A stretch of DNA of 64,000 bases from Zopfochytrium polystomum (Eukaryota; Chytridiomycota; Chytridiomycetes; Chytridiales; Chytridiaceae). The notes under the pieces were generated by a model. The model was not told where the DNA came from and searched no databases. It was given only the letters and a program-made list of their open reading frames with translations. Below, piece after piece: positions 31,081 through 41,401 of the stretch (its first letter is position 1; every line of letters starts with the position of its first letter). A program made the position numbers and the translations under genes. The stretch spans positions 19,908-83,907 of the forward strand of contig JAIVFJ010000267.1 in the NCBI GenBank assembly GCA_025765615.1. The letters run 5' to 3'.

Positions 31081-31986
31081 TCAGCACTGACACGGCTGCT
31101 GCTCCGCGGCGCCGCCCGGTCCCTGGTTCAAGTCCACCCGACTGTTGCCGCTCGCCCCCGCTCCACCCGCGCCGCTGCCCGACCCCTGCCCACGCGACCG
31201 TGAAGCGAGCAGCTGGTCCAGTGGGATTTTCTTGGCTGATGAGCGGGTTCATCGAGATCAGCGATGTCGGATGAACAGAAAAAGAAAAGAAAGTGCTAAG
31301 GAAGGAAAAACTCACCAATCTCTGTAAACACCTCCATCACAAACTCGCCCGACTTGGCTGACGCCTCCGTAAACAGCAAGCCGGACTCGTTCGCGTACGC
31401 CTGCGCCTCCTCGGTCGGGATCGCTCGCGTGGCGGCCAGATCGAGCTTGTTGCCGACCAGCGCGATGACGATATTGGCATTGGCCTGCCGCTGGAGCTCT
31501 TTGACCCACGATTTGGCCTTGTCGAGCGAGGACTGGGTGTGGGTGCAGGAAAGAGTGTCAACCGGAGATTGGAATCGGATTGGAGGCGAAGCGATCGATC
31601 GACACACAACAAAAGGGCTCTGAACTCACCGGCTTCGTAATATCGTAAACGACAACCGCCGCCTGCGCGTTCCTGTAATACATCGGCGCCAGAGAGTGGA
31701 ACCTCTCCTGCCCCGCGGTATCCCAGATCTCAAACTTGATGACCTTGTCTTCCAGCTTGCACTTTTGCGTCAGGAACGCGGCGCCGATCGTCGGCTCCTT
31801 GTTCTCTTGGAAATCGTTGTTGACAAAGCGGAGGACCAGCGAGGACTTGCCAACGGCGGCTTCGCCGAGGAGGACGAGTTTGACTTGGATGGGTTTGGCG
31901 GCGGCGGCGGGAGTGGGCTGGGTGGAGGTGTTGGCGTTGAAGGTGGTGGCGGCTTCGGCGGCGCGGTTGTTGTTCGGGCGGGACAT
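31081..31986 (-). CDS. Rab5-type small GTPase (Ypt5/Vps21)
   Basis: Early-endosome Rab. Three exons in coding order: 31986-31630, 31532-31316, 31235-31081; 242 aa. G1 [10 protein letters not shown], effector/switch region [11 protein letters not shown] (Rab5-specific), G3 [19 protein letters not shown]4 GNKLDL, G5 EASAK are all intact. RabF motifs match Rab5. The C-terminal hypervariable tail is Gly/Ser-rich and ends Cys-Gln-Cys, a CXC geranylgeranylation signal. N-terminal extension of about 30 residues is Ala/Thr/Asn-rich. All splice sites are GT..AG. Membrane-attached on endosomes after prenylation. Confidence 0.93.
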
Positions 31987-33489
31987 TGTGTGGTAAGAGT
32001 GTGTGATGGGTAACTTAGAGGAAAAGGACTAGGATAAGAGATCGGCTTTCTTTCGGACGCTGTGTCGATCGATCGGTGGGACGGCCTTTTGGACGACGCT
32101 GATGGGGTTGCTGATGATGCTCGGAGGGGAGGTGGAAAGAGTGGAAGAGGGTGGTGAGATCGTGGCGGAGGTGGGTTTCTTATCTTTACTTTTTCTGGTC
32201 TTTTTCTTGTGTGGCGAGGCAAGCGCGTCGCGCGACGCAGAGGGGGCGTGCCAAAGGAGCAGCCGAGTGCGAGTGCGAGTGCGTTAAGCTGCACCTCGGC
32301 TGACGGCACGCGACACAGTCAGCTCTTCTAAGGGTGCGTGGACAAGTGTTTGCCCCGCAGACGGAGGAGACTAGCTTGGAGTAACTAGCAGCATCCGATC
32401 TGCACTCATCATGTACAACATTGTCGCCCTGGTCCGCTCTTAGATGCATCAGATCGGACCGCAGAACAAAGCAGGCTGAGACTTAATCTGCTCAACCAAC
32501 ACTCTCATGTGTTGGGTGTCGTCGGTATGACGGGAGCTGGCAACGACGCCGGGTCCCCGCAATACGCGAATACATGCTTTCGTCCCCACCCGAGGCGCCC
32601 GCTGGCGTCATTTGTGAGTTTTGAAAGAAGTGATGAGTCGTTGTCTAGACTTTTTGTTTTACGCAGATTCTTTTTTTTTTTTTTTTTTTTTTCCTATTGG
32701 GACGAAAGCAACACCGTGCGGAAAGAAGAGAAAAACGAAGTAAGTACCCCCTGTCAAGGAAATATGGGAATGATTTTCCGCGAGATGCGTAGCGATGTGA
32801 TGGTAACCGATTTGATAACGGAGAGGATGAATAACAATTGGGAAAAAACATAGCGGGCCTAGAGACCGACAGCCCGATGATCGACAAGGACAACAAAAAT
32901 GACAGCAGAAAGTCGTTCGAATGTGCGCGTTATGAAGGCGGCGCAACACCCAAAAACTCTCCGCACACACGAAACACACCCCGCATGCCGCTAAGCGCCG
33001 AATCCCAGTCACGTCGGATTGCGGCGGCCCGCGGCGTCCTCCCCGTCGTTCTAAACGCCGCTCCGACACACACCGGTCGCGAAAACTCGTGGCCAGCCTC
33101 TCGCCGCGTCCATCCTGCACGCCGGGGTCGCGACCGAGGTCTGCCTGTCGGCGACGTGGCTCGTCCTGTCGTACTTTCGCGCACTCGCACCATATTGGCG
33201 ACCCCGAATACGTGATTAGGAACAAGAACGTGCTGGTCGTCGTCGCGATGTTCTGCCAGGCACTAACACCGCCGTGGAGTGGTCGTTGCGGCCGTTGTCG
33301 TCGTTTGGCAGCAACGATGATACGTGCGGGGTTCGCCCCCAGGTCAGAATTTGGAGAGAAGGAGCAGCCCTTACAGTGGGTGCTGCAGCACACACACAAT
33401 CCTATTTTACATTGGCCAATGACTCACGGAATCAAAAAGTATGCGAACTACCACGAAGGAAAGGTCAAAAGAGTGTGTGGAGTACTGTA
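31987..33489. other. Long stretch without an assignable gene
   Basis: Contains the Rab5 promoter on the left and a run of about 22 T at 32671-32692. Around 33060-33330 pieces of hydrophobic, membrane-like frames appear in different registers (ATEVCLSATWLVLSYFRAL, then NVLVVVAMFCQALT), perhaps a decayed membrane-protein gene, but nothing can be assembled. Confidence 0.35.
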
Positions 33490-34176
33490 TCAGGAGGAGG
33501 AGGAGAAGAAACCCTTGCCAAGCAACTTTCTGTAGAGCGAAGCGCCAAACCTGTGCTTAGTCTGCCCTTTTTCTCCATCCCAGCCAGGACAAGCCAGCGA
33601 AAGGTCCCGCAGCGCAATACAAACCCGCTGGTAGCCCGCACCTGTCATGCAGCTGCACTCCAGAATGTCCACTGGGGCACCTGCGGCGCAGAACGGCGGG
33701 ACGACGGCAGAGATTGCGTCCCTCCTCGCGGCCACGCTCGCCTTGTCCTGTGGGGCGGCATCTGCGTGGGTGCCGACCACAATGACGGGGAAGGCGGCTT
33801 CGAGGATGAGCGATCCGATCTCGGCCAGGACGCCGGCTGTGGGGTCGACGCCGGCGGCGACATCCCAGCAGACGACCACAAAGTCATGTCGCGTCTCGAC
33901 AGCGAGGGGGAAGAGCCCCGGGGAAAACAGGTAATTCACGACGTCGAGTCGGCGGGCCGTGCCGTCCCACCAATCCTGGGCGGACCGCGGGATCCGCATG
34001 GCGAACATCCACTTTTCAAAGTGAAAGCGGACCATGTTGCGGTGGATGGGGAATTCGGCGGTGCAGTTGGCGCCGTCGAAGCAGTTTTCCCAGACGTGGA
34101 CGAGGGTCGCCTTGCCCGCTGAGGCGGCCCCGATGAAGCTGCAGCGACGTTCGATGTTGACGTCGCGGACAGGCAT
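33490..34176 (-). CDS. Roc/Ras-like GTPase-domain protein with altered P-loop
   Basis: Single-exon 228-aa frame from ATG at 34176 (MPVRDVNIERRCSFIG). P-loop GAASAGKATLVHVW fits GxxxxGK but has Ala where Ser/Thr binds magnesium. Later: strand DFVVVCWDVAAGV and the G4-like VIVVGTHADAA, where THxD replaces NKxD as in Roc domains of ROCO/LRRK proteins. No LRR or COR domain is attached, so it is a free-standing Roc-like protein or part of a larger gene. The C-terminus after CPGWDGEKG looks less conserved and may run through an unspliced intron. GTP binding is uncertain. Confidence 0.55.
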   Translation of the reverse strand: MPVRDVNIERRCSFIGAASAGKATLVHVWENCFDGANCTAEFPIHRNMVRFHFEKWMFAMRIPRSAQDWWDGTARRLDVVNYLFSPGLFPLAVETRHDFVVVCWDVAAGVDPTAGVLAEIGSLILEAAFPVIVVGTHADAAPQDKASVAARRDAISAVVPPFCAAGAPVDILECSCMTGAGYQRVCIALRDLSLACPGWDGEKGQTKHRFGASLYRKLLGKGFFSSSS

Positions 34177-34275
34177 TGACAATATGAGATCGAGCGTTGT
34201 GGGTGGGTGGTTGGGTGGGTGGGGTGGCAGAGTCAGCGAGCGATGGATGGGATTGAGGGGGTCTTGTTTTGTTTT

Positions 34276-34306
<31 letters not shown>

Positions 34307-34544
34307 TCGTTTCTGCTTTTGCGGCGTGCGACGCATCCCCCGGCCTTTCGTTGGCTGACTTCGAACTCCAGAGGCTCGAAAAGGAGGAGGAATGAGAAGG
34401 AACCGGATGCTGGCAAATGGGGTGTGCCAGCGAGGGGCGTCCTTCTTGTTATGGCGGTTCTGTTTGTTGGGAGTGGAGCGGGTGAAGCCAAACCTCCGCT
34501 CGATTGTCTGGTGTTGGCCCCGGAGTGACCGCAGAATATTCAGT
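34177..34544. other. Intergenic, poly-T tract
   Basis: Upstream of the Roc-like gene. A run of T at about 34281-34305. No gene. Confidence 0.4.
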
Positions 34545-34960
34545 CAGCTGTGGTTAGGTTAGGGTTTTGTTTGCTTCAGCTATGGAAATACAGTGGACTA
34601 GGTTTGATGGAGCTGTGGCCTATAGTCTAGTGGCAAAAGGGATGAGACAAGCCTTTAAGATGGGAAGCTCCTGGTTATTAGCAGAGCCAGTACCCGGATT
34701 CAGCTCAAATTCAACAAAGATGGATGATGTGGTTCAGTTCTAGCTTTATTGAAGGACAGCTAAATGGTAATAAAAGATATAGGGGGCAAAATAACGGCAT
34801 AGTGACAACTGGGGGAGAGCTTTTAAGAGACCCCAGCTAAGACCATGATCAGTGAGATTAGGAATCTCACACTTCCTCCACAACGCAATGAGGCTTCCAT
34901 GAAAGGCGCAGGTAGGATTCAGGGTGCTGGTCGCCCTGTATGACCCAATTTATTGAAGCA
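34545..34960 (+). mobile_element. CpG-poor insert with tRNA-like head (SINE-like)
   Basis: Few CG dinucleotides compared with flanks. At about 34611-34710 an A-box-like block (TGGCCTATAGTCTAGTGGCA) is followed 60 bp later by a weak B-box-like CCCGGATTCAGCTC. This resembles the head of a tRNA-derived SINE. Ends are not defined. Confidence 0.35.
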
Positions 34961-35140
34961 ATTGCCAAGCCCTTGCATTCGTTTTCTTGTATTTTTCGCA
35001 ACTCGAGGCGGAGTCGCCAAACTTCGTTCGGGCGTTGAGGTTGTCTTTCAGCTTTCGAATGGGGAGCTTCGCGTTTTTGTCAGCATCTCTGAATACTTTT
35101 TTGGTGAATAAATTTGTCATCACTGCTTTCTAATTCAAGC

Positions 35141-35152
35141 TATATATATAAA
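35141..35152 (+). promoter_or_regulatory. TATA box of SDR gene
   Basis: TATATATATAAA, about 80 bp upstream of the ATG at 35230. Confidence 0.55.
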
Positions 35153-35229
35153 CCCTCACAACTAACCAGAAACATCACGTGCACTTCGCCACATTCGCGA
35201 TCCCTCTTCCCTTCGATTCACCAAAGCAC

Positions 35230-36012
35230 ATGTCGCCAAAGCCAGTCATCGTCGTCGCGGGTTTCGGTCCCGGCATCAGCCGCGGCGTCGCTATCCACTT
35301 TGCCCAAAGGAAGGGCCTGGCCGTCGCGCTCTTGGCACGGACCGAGTCGAAGCTACTCGTCGCTGAAAAAGGTACGATCTGCCGTTTCCTCACGCGCGGT
35401 CCCCCCCCGCACTTCACTCACACGCTCACTCATTCCGCAGACCTTGCCGCGCTCGGCATCACCGCAAAAGCCTTCCCCGTCGACCTCTCCGAGGTCGACG
35501 CCGTCCGCGCCACCATCGCCTCCGTCCGCGCGTCCCTCGGTCCCATCCACATCCTCTTCTGGAACGCCGCCGCCCTCGGCACAAACACCCTCCTCACCGA
35601 CCCGTCCGCACTCGACGCCGCGCAGTACGCCTACAAGATCCAGTTCGCCTCCTTCGTCGCCAGCGTCCATGGCTCCCTCGAAGACCTCAAGTCAACGCGG
35701 GTGGGCGATCGCCTCGGCGCGATCCTGGTGACGGGTGGATATCTGGAGGAGATCGCCGAGGGGACCGCGAAGATGGCCGTGGCGTGGCGGTTTTCGACGA
35801 TCGCGGTGATGAACGCCGCCAAGCGCAAAGCGGTGCATTTGTTGAATGAGGAGCTGGCGGGGAGCGGGGTGTACGCCGGGGAGGTGACGGTGATGGGGCT
35901 TGTGAAGGGGACGCCGTTCGACGACGGGACGGCGACAGTCGAGCCGGCGGCGGTTGCGGAGAGGTTTGAGCGGTTGTACGAGACGAGGACGAAGGTGTTT
36001 GACGCGATCTGA
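35230..36012 (+). CDS. Atypical short-chain dehydrogenase/reductase
   Basis: NAD(P)-dependent oxidoreductase fold. Exons 35230-35371 and 35441-36012, 237 aa, short for an SDR. N-terminal VIVVAGFGPGISRGVAIHFA is the nucleotide-binding turn of the atypical 'GxGPG' SDR group; then LARTESKLL, FPVDLSEVDAV and ILFWNAAALG (the NAG-like motif). The usual Tyr-x-x-x-Lys is not visible: the region reads AVMNAAKRKAVHLLNEEL, so the catalytic Tyr appears replaced. The 69-nt intron is in frame and has no stop, so unspliced mRNA would still give a full-length protein with 23 extra residues. A TATA box lies 80 bp upstream. Confidence 0.75.
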   Translation: MSPKPVIVVAGFGPGISRGVAIHFAQRKGLAVALLARTESKLLVAEKGTICRFLTRGPPPHFTHTLTHSADLAALGITAKAFPVDLSEVDAVRATIASVRASLGPIHILFWNAAALGTNTLLTDPSALDAAQYAYKIQFASFVASVHGSLEDLKSTRVGDRLGAILVTGGYLEEIAEGTAKMAVAWRFSTIAVMNAAKRKAVHLLNEELAGSGVYAGEVTVMGLVKGTPFDDGTATVEPAAVAERFERLYETRTKVFDAI

Positions 36013-36290
36013 GGGGGTGATGAAACATCGAGAAATACATCTTGGTCCTGTTGCGGCCTGCGACGTTCTTTATTAGTATACTCGCTTCACTCGCACCGCC
36101 ACCGTTGACAGCCACATTCTCCGAGGCCTGGACAGACGCCGCGTCAGGGAGCGTATCGTTACAAACACCGCACAACAACTCACACTCGACTTCAAGCTTT
36201 ACGATGGCCACGTCGACGCGCTTTACGCCCAAACTTTTCCCAACGACTACTTGCTCTCCTCAGTTCTAAACAAGACTGGTAAGTCTTCGA
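36013..36290 (+). other. Coding-like fragment
   Basis: From about 36075 a plus-strand frame reads SHILRGLDRRRVRERIVTN and LTLDFKLYDGHVDALYAQ, and ends at a good donor (GGTAAG at about 36278). It has no start and no recognised family. Possibly an exon remnant. Confidence 0.25.
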
Positions 36291-36863
36291 CCCATCCCCT
36301 GAAAATAGACGTACGACCTGCTCGCACCTGCGGCCTCGCATCTCCAGCCAGTACGTATTCTTCGCTGTAATGAGCCTCCTCGCCTCCATCCATTTTCTGA
36401 AGAATATTTGCCTCAATGAGCCCTCCCCTTCTCAATATTCCGGAAGTCAGTTGTCCAATTTAATCCCGCAGAACAAAGAAGACAGCCGGTTGTGGCTTCT
36501 CGGCCGTTTAAATGGCTGCAAAGCCCCCGAAGACACTCACGCGCTCACGCGCTCGTTGCTGGTGTGACGTGGGGGACGAGCACGTTGCAAAACTGCGCAG
36601 GTAAGCGGCCGCTTTACTGTGAGAATTTTTTTTCCTGTCAATTTGCCTGTCTCTTTGCTTTTTGTTGTGTGCGTGCTTGATGGGAAACCCGATCGTTCTT
36701 GACTGGTCCCGAAAGGAAGAAAAGAAAATCAATATAGTGTACTGAGGAAGGGCGAAGCGCAACGAAAAACATCGAAGACAGGAAGCGGGTATATAAACGG
36801 CGCTCCTCTTCGCTTGAAGTGCACAAACCTGCACGTTCTCCGCCTCTTAAAGAAAACAGAAAC
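36290..36863. other. Intergenic and promoter region
   Basis: No gene seen. The promoter of the Cys-rich peptide gene is at its right end. Confidence 0.4.
36789..36797 (+). promoter_or_regulatory. TATA box of Cys-rich peptide gene
   Basis: GTATATAAA, about 70 bp upstream of the ATG at 36864. Confidence 0.6.
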
Positions 36864-37080
36864 ATGACCAAGAAGATTACCCTCCTGATCGCCGCTTTCC
36901 TGGTGACCTTCACTCTCAGCGCCACCTCGACCCAGGCCGCCCCGAGCCCCGCTCTTGGTGAGGGCTAATTGTGGTTCAATCTCTTACCTCGTCTCTGATC
37001 GCTTGCGGGCGACAGGACTTTGCTGCTGCGACGTCTCGGATGATGGAAAATGCACGGAATGGTTGAAATCGTGCTGCTAA
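36864..37080 (+). CDS. 52-aa cysteine-rich secreted peptide
   Basis: Two exons, 36864-36957 and 37016-37080, with a clean GTGAGG..ACAG intron of 58 nt. Too short and split to show as a long frame. Residues 1-26 are a strong signal peptide (MTKKITLLIAAFLVTFTLSA, cleavage likely near STQA|A). The mature part is about 25 residues with six Cys in the order C-C-C..C..C-C (GLCCCDVSDDGKCTEWLKSCC). This is a small disulfide-rich secreted peptide; the spacing matches no family I can name. A TATA box in the right place and a correct splice support a real gene. Role unknown: signalling, defence and host interaction are only possibilities. Confidence 0.7.
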
Positions 37081-37817
37081 TTTCAGGTGTGTATTTAAAA
37101 TCCTTTTCCCGCCAATCGTTGAGATTCATCCGATTTGTAGGCAAAGAAACCTCATCTCAGCCGAAGCTCGCCATTTCTTTCTGTTCATGAGCCCTTGCGA
37201 TCTCAACGGTTCAAAATCGTCTTTTTTTCCCTCTATCTTTTCTGGAAAGTCTCTACCTTGGTCCCTGGCTTTCGCCTGCTGTTCGTTGTGCTTCTCATAA
37301 CAGAGCTCCGTCTGTGATTTACGATTGTTGCGTTTCGCTCACGCAAGTCAAGTGCGCACAATAGAGGCTTGTTTATGTTTGGCAATGACGTAACGATGCG
37401 CAGAAATAGCTGTTTCTTTTTCTATGCTGAACCTTGTTGGCCCTAAATTGAGGTTCGGGCATGGCTTCCGAGGCGAGGAGAGACAGACAACTGGATTGCC
37501 AAGCTTCTCCTGCTCTCTCTCTCTCTCACTATCGCTCAAGGAAACTGGCGAATAAAGAAGGAGGCGAACGGAGAAGAAAATAGCAAGCAATCTATCTGTT
37601 TTTTTTTTTTTTTTTTTTTTTTTCGCCTTCCATTCGATGGTCCCTGGGCTTTTCTTTCGGCAGGGGCGTCGCATAAAGTAAGCGGCACATCAATTGCATG
37701 GCGCAGTGACGTCGACGTTGACGTTGACATGCCTGCCTGAGCCGCTCTCAATATCGCTTGCTGCGAGGAAAGCAAAGCTAGAATCACCACCGCTTCGCCT
37801 AACTCAATTTGTTGGAT
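37081..37817. other. Intergenic region, poly-T tract
   Basis: No gene seen. A run of about 23 T at 37601-37623. Confidence 0.4.
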
Positions 37818-38363
37818 TCAGATTGGCCTTTCAGCGAACCTGACTTGTGTAAGTCGCATCAGTGGCGGCAATGAGGTTGCCATTGACATCGGAATATTGC
37901 TTCCTTGGCTCAAATCACTACACTGGGGTTGATGGTACTGGTGCAAGTGCATCAGTTGTAGCAACTTCTCAACAAAAGAAAGTCTGTTGATGAGAATATC
38001 ACGCAACTTGTTGTCTTTCATCATATGCTTAGTTTTCTTCAGGATTTTCCAGTAATCAGCTATGAATTCTGGCTCCATATCTCCATTGCTGCCCAGTTGT
38101 AATTTGGATTTTTTGACGTGGGTCTGAAACGCCACTTTTTGGCCAGAATGTTCGTTTGGCCGCTTTCGGACCAGTCTCATCATAACACACTGCGCAAGTA
38201 ACATTCGTAAAGGCGTCGTTACTTTGAGTACGAAAAGCACTTGTAATTTCTCTTCCCGTTGTTTGAATGGGCCTGCTCCGTCTGCTGGTTGTGCAACCAG
38301 CAGACGGAGGTTCTGCAAGCCCAATCTCCTGACACTAGAGAACAATATGCACGCCTTGCACAT
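37818..38363 (-). CDS. Hypothetical 181-aa protein
   Basis: Single frame from ATG at 38363 to a stop at 37818. Composition is normal and less GC-biased than neighbouring genes. It has basic and helical stretches (MMRLVRKRPNEHSG, YWKILKKTKHMMKDNKLRD, FVEKLLQLMHLHQYH). No domain recognised. Its first codons overlap the 16-bp palindrome at 38276-38309, which encodes residues of the leader. Lower CpG than flanks may mean it derives from a mobile element. Confidence 0.35.
   Translation of the reverse strand: MCKACILFSSVRRLGLQNLRLLVAQPADGAGPFKQREEKLQVLFVLKVTTPLRMLLAQCVMMRLVRKRPNEHSGQKVAFQTHVKKSKLQLGSNGDMEPEFIADYWKILKKTKHMMKDNKLRDILINRLSFVEKLLQLMHLHQYHQPQCSDLSQGSNIPMSMATSLPPLMRLTQVRFAERPI
38276..38309. 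repeat. Perfect 16-bp palindrome with 2-nt spacer
   Basis: CTCCGTCTGCTGGTTG at 38276-38291 and its exact reverse complement at 38294-38309, separated by TG. Confidence 0.9.
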
Positions 38364-38375
38364 CCCACTCCCTAA

Positions 38376-39160
38376 TTACCCATCGTGGGCCATTGGCGCA
38401 TAGACCTTGCTTCCACGTTTCCCGCTGCTGCCCACTCCCATCCCCACGCCCATACCCGCCCTCTTCGACTCCTTCTCCTTCTTCTTCTTCCTCTTCTTCT
38501 CGACCGACATTCCCTTATTCCTCCTCGCCCCACCCTCCCCACTCGACCCTCCTCCTCCTCCGTCAAACCCCATCAGGCCTGTCCAAGCGCGAGCGCCACC
38601 GCCGCGCTCCACAACGTTGCGGTCGTCATCGATGGTGGACGGCGCCACAGCACCCTCCACTATCCCGACCGCCGGCCGAAAGGCGAAGACGGGTCCTTCA
38701 CTCTGCAGCGACTGTTTGTCGTCTGGAATTGGCGCGAGGGGCCAGGACATTGGTTCCGGGAGGGCGGCAGTGAGAGGCGCAGGGCTAGGGAACAGGGGAG
38801 GAGGAAGGGTGGACGGGTCAAGTGTTGTAGGGAAAGAGAGCGTGAATTGTGAGGGGCCACGGTTAAAGAGGTTGAATCCATGCACGCACACGTACACGCA
38901 CACACACACACACGAACACGCACACGAACCCACACAACATACACACACACACCCACCCACACACACACACACAGAGAGAGCGATGAGGGAACGAAGGGAC
39001 AACCAGACAGCGGCACTCACCCCGCTAACGCGGTGTCGGCAGCGGCGGCGGGCAAGGCGAGAAAGAAGAAGAAGAAAGTAGAGAAGTCGACTACGGCGTC
39101 GACGACGGAGCGGAAGAAGCGCTTCCACGAGAGCGGCTGGCTGCGTTGGCTGAGGTGCAT
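38376..39160 (-). CDS. Small membrane protein, Gly-rich and basic C-terminus
   Basis: Two exons in coding order: 39160-39021 and 38784-38376, joined by a 236-nt intron that contains the (CA)n/(TG)n tract; 182 aa. The N-terminus (MHLSQRSQPLSWKRFFRSVV) leads into a Phe-rich transmembrane segment (VDFSTFFFFFLALPAAAAD). The rest is Pro- then Gly-rich (GFDGGGGGSSGEGG) with a strongly basic run (KKRKKKKEKESKRAG). The layout (basic start, one TM helix near the N-terminus, Gly-rich basic tail) is reminiscent of SelK/SelG-like ER proteins but no diagnostic motif is present. The acceptor TTCCCTAG restores the frame exactly. Confidence 0.45.
38890..38972. repeat. (CA)n microsatellite
   Basis: Imperfect CA repeat on the plus strand, inside the intron of the minus-strand gene. 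Confidence 0.9.
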
Positions 39161-39669
39161 TTGAATTTATTTTTATTTTTATTTTTTTATTTCATTGTAT
39201 TTTTTAGTATGGTGTGTTTGCGTGTTTGCTTTGCCTTGTCTCGTTCGATGCTCTTTTCTCTTTTCCATTCCAATTTTTTTCCGTTCCGGTTTTGTTTACG
39301 GCGATGGACATTTCCGCCATGCAGGCCGAAGGATGATTTTCTCGTGCGCGTCCGCGGTTTTGCCGGTTGGCTTTCGCTCCTCCTTTGGTCCTTTGGAAGG
39401 GAGAGAAAAGAGAAGAGGAAGGGATGCACATGAGTAAAGCTGCTTAGTCATCGACATCCCCAAGTAGGGCCTCGACTTAGCCCCGCTTTAATCATGAAAT
39501 TTAACTCTGTGCAATACTTGTTATTTGTGCCTCCAATCTCCAACTTCTCGCACTCCTTCCACTCTTTCTCACGTATTTTTCCTAGTTTACTTCAATTCTC
39601 TTCACTAACCCAGTTTTCCCCCCTTTCCCCCTTTCCTCGCTCGTGTCCCGCAAACCCGAAACCATCACA
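39161..39669. other. Intergenic region
   Basis: T-rich; no gene recognised. Confidence 0.35.
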
Positions 39670-39930
39670 ATGTTGAAAACAGTAGCCCTCCTTCTCACGT
39701 GCATCTTGCATCGCCGCGCCGTCGCTCGCCATGAGGCGTTCGCGTGGCGGCGACCTTTTTCGAATGGTTGGATGCTCCAGCAGCTCGCCAGAGGGCAAAG
39801 TGGTCAATGTCGGGGGGCCAGTCTGTCAGATTTTTTGTCCCTTCCAGCATTCCCGGTCTCTCTCTTGTACGCCACAGTACAGAATTGCTCTCATACCGTC
39901 TTCCACCACGTCGATTGCGCGCAAATTTGA
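39670..39930 (+). CDS. Short frame with signal-like leader
   Basis: 86-aa frame from ATG at 39670. It starts MLKTVALLLTCILHRRAVA, which could be a signal peptide, and contains four Cys later. No family recognised and no splice site needed. It may be a small secreted protein or a chance frame. Confidence 0.25.
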   Translation: MLKTVALLLTCILHRRAVARHEAFAWRRPFSNGWMLQQLARGQSGQCRGASLSDFLSLPAFPVSLLYATVQNCSHTVFHHVDCAQI

Positions 39931-40099
39931 AAAAATAAGGTAGGAAAGGAAATTGGTCGGGGTGGTTTTGGAACATTTTACAGTGCTGCCACGAGCAGCG
40001 GAGGGAGCGCTGTGTACAAGAAGCTGACATCAGGAACCTTGTGGAAACCCATGAGGTTGCAGCGACGCGGTGCGGGTAGAGAGCACAAAAAAGAAACCC

Positions 40100-41401
40100 A
40101 AAAGCCAAAACCATGTGTGCGGCCCCTTCTACCACTTTTGCATCTTGTGCGGCACTGCGCTCGAGACCGCCCTCGGTCGTTCGCAGTTCCACGCCGCCGC
40201 CAGAGGTGCGTTATCGGAGGGAGGTTCCAAACTGGACAGCAACCCAGCTCGCGTCTCACCCACCCTCACTGACCACCGCGCCCTGCAGCCCTCCTCCTAG
40301 ACGCGAGATAAACTCGGCCCGGTCAAGACAACGGCGAAGGCCGCCTCGAGCGTCTGTACGTAATGCCCTGAGGATCCGCTCCAGGCAGGCGAAGTTCCCG
40401 ATTTTGATCCAGACGCCGCGACGGACTGCTGGTTCGCCATGGCAGCGGACCCATCGCCGCCGACAGTGGATGCCAGAGCAAGCACATTCTACAACGACGA
40501 CAAGGTGGAGGACGGCTTAGCGTTCGGATTCCCGTTCCACGCGGGCTGCGCAAAGTGGATCTGCTGCGCTCTGGCTGAGCGGGGCGTGTCGCTGGAGCTG
40601 CTGGTCGCGTACCTCGGCGAGACCCTCGCGGATCAGGGCGGCGCGAAGGAGTGGATGGGCGATCTTGAAGAATGCTGTCCCGATGGTGCGAGTATCCAAG
40701 AGATCCACGACGTGGACTATACAGACACCACCCTCAGGCTCTTTGGTTGGCACGCCTGGTGCGAGACTACGATGAGCGAGACGTTGACTGGAAGCGCGCG
40801 TACTTTTGCTACGAGAGCCGGAACGCCAGGAGGATTACGAGAAACGCAAAGTTTTTTTTTTTGGTGGGGAGGGCGGCTACGCGTAAGCATGTGCAGTGTG
40901 GCGTTCCAAAGACTGACTCTGAATGAGCGGAAATACAATTTTTCTTTTGTGGTTCGTTCGGTTAGAGGAGTGGCAAGAAATTTTAACAAAAATCTATTTC
41001 AACATTCCCCAGGCTGCAACAATCCATTCAGCTGCTCTTCTTTCGCGCCCGAAGGTCCTGCGCATCCTTGCCAAGGACTTGGCTTTCTCAGTCGCGATCA
41101 CGTGGTCGATGGAGCGAAGGCCATCATCGTCCCTGCCGCCGTCGCTGGTGGTATAGAAGGTGCAGTGAGAGTCACCGAGGGCTGCGCTCCAGGCGGAGCA
41201 TGCATGAACGGACCCCATAGTGCCTTCATTTTTCGTCAACGCGGGCAACTCCACATTTGGTGTCGCGTTACCTTTTTCAAAACACACGCCGACTTGGTGG
41301 ACCGACAATTCTTAGCAAACGAGCGTTCCAGCAAACTCGTATTTCGAGCGAAACTTGGTTCCCATCTTGTCCCGTCGAAGCGGGGGCAGGATGGAAGTTA
41401 A
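40100..41401 (+). pseudogene. Broken gene, zinc-finger/F-box-like fungal protein remnant
   Basis: Plus-strand pieces in several frames: HVCGPFYHFCILCGTALE (a CxxC that recalls the 'CxLCG' start of fungal F-box-associated proteins), then from 40439 GFPFHAGCAKWICCALAERG and SLELLVAYLGETLADQGG, then in another frame LVRDYDERDVDWKRAYFCYE. The last part (41000-41400) is open with no recognised feature. Order and spacing fit a single gene of the type with 'fHxxCWxlL' and 'YDExxW' elements, broken by indels, but identity is uncertain. Confidence 0.35.

Noticed and set aside
32360..32500. 5S rRNA or snRNA gene
   Set aside because: No match to remembered 5S or U6 core sequences.
36864..37080. Toxin label for the Cys-rich peptide
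   Set aside because: Six cysteines and a signal peptide alone do not show toxicity; spacing fits no toxin family I can name.
38376..39128. Continuous frame through the CA/TG repeat as exon
   Set aside because: The repeat would encode Cys/Val strings; good GTGAGT and CCTAG sites remove it as an intron.
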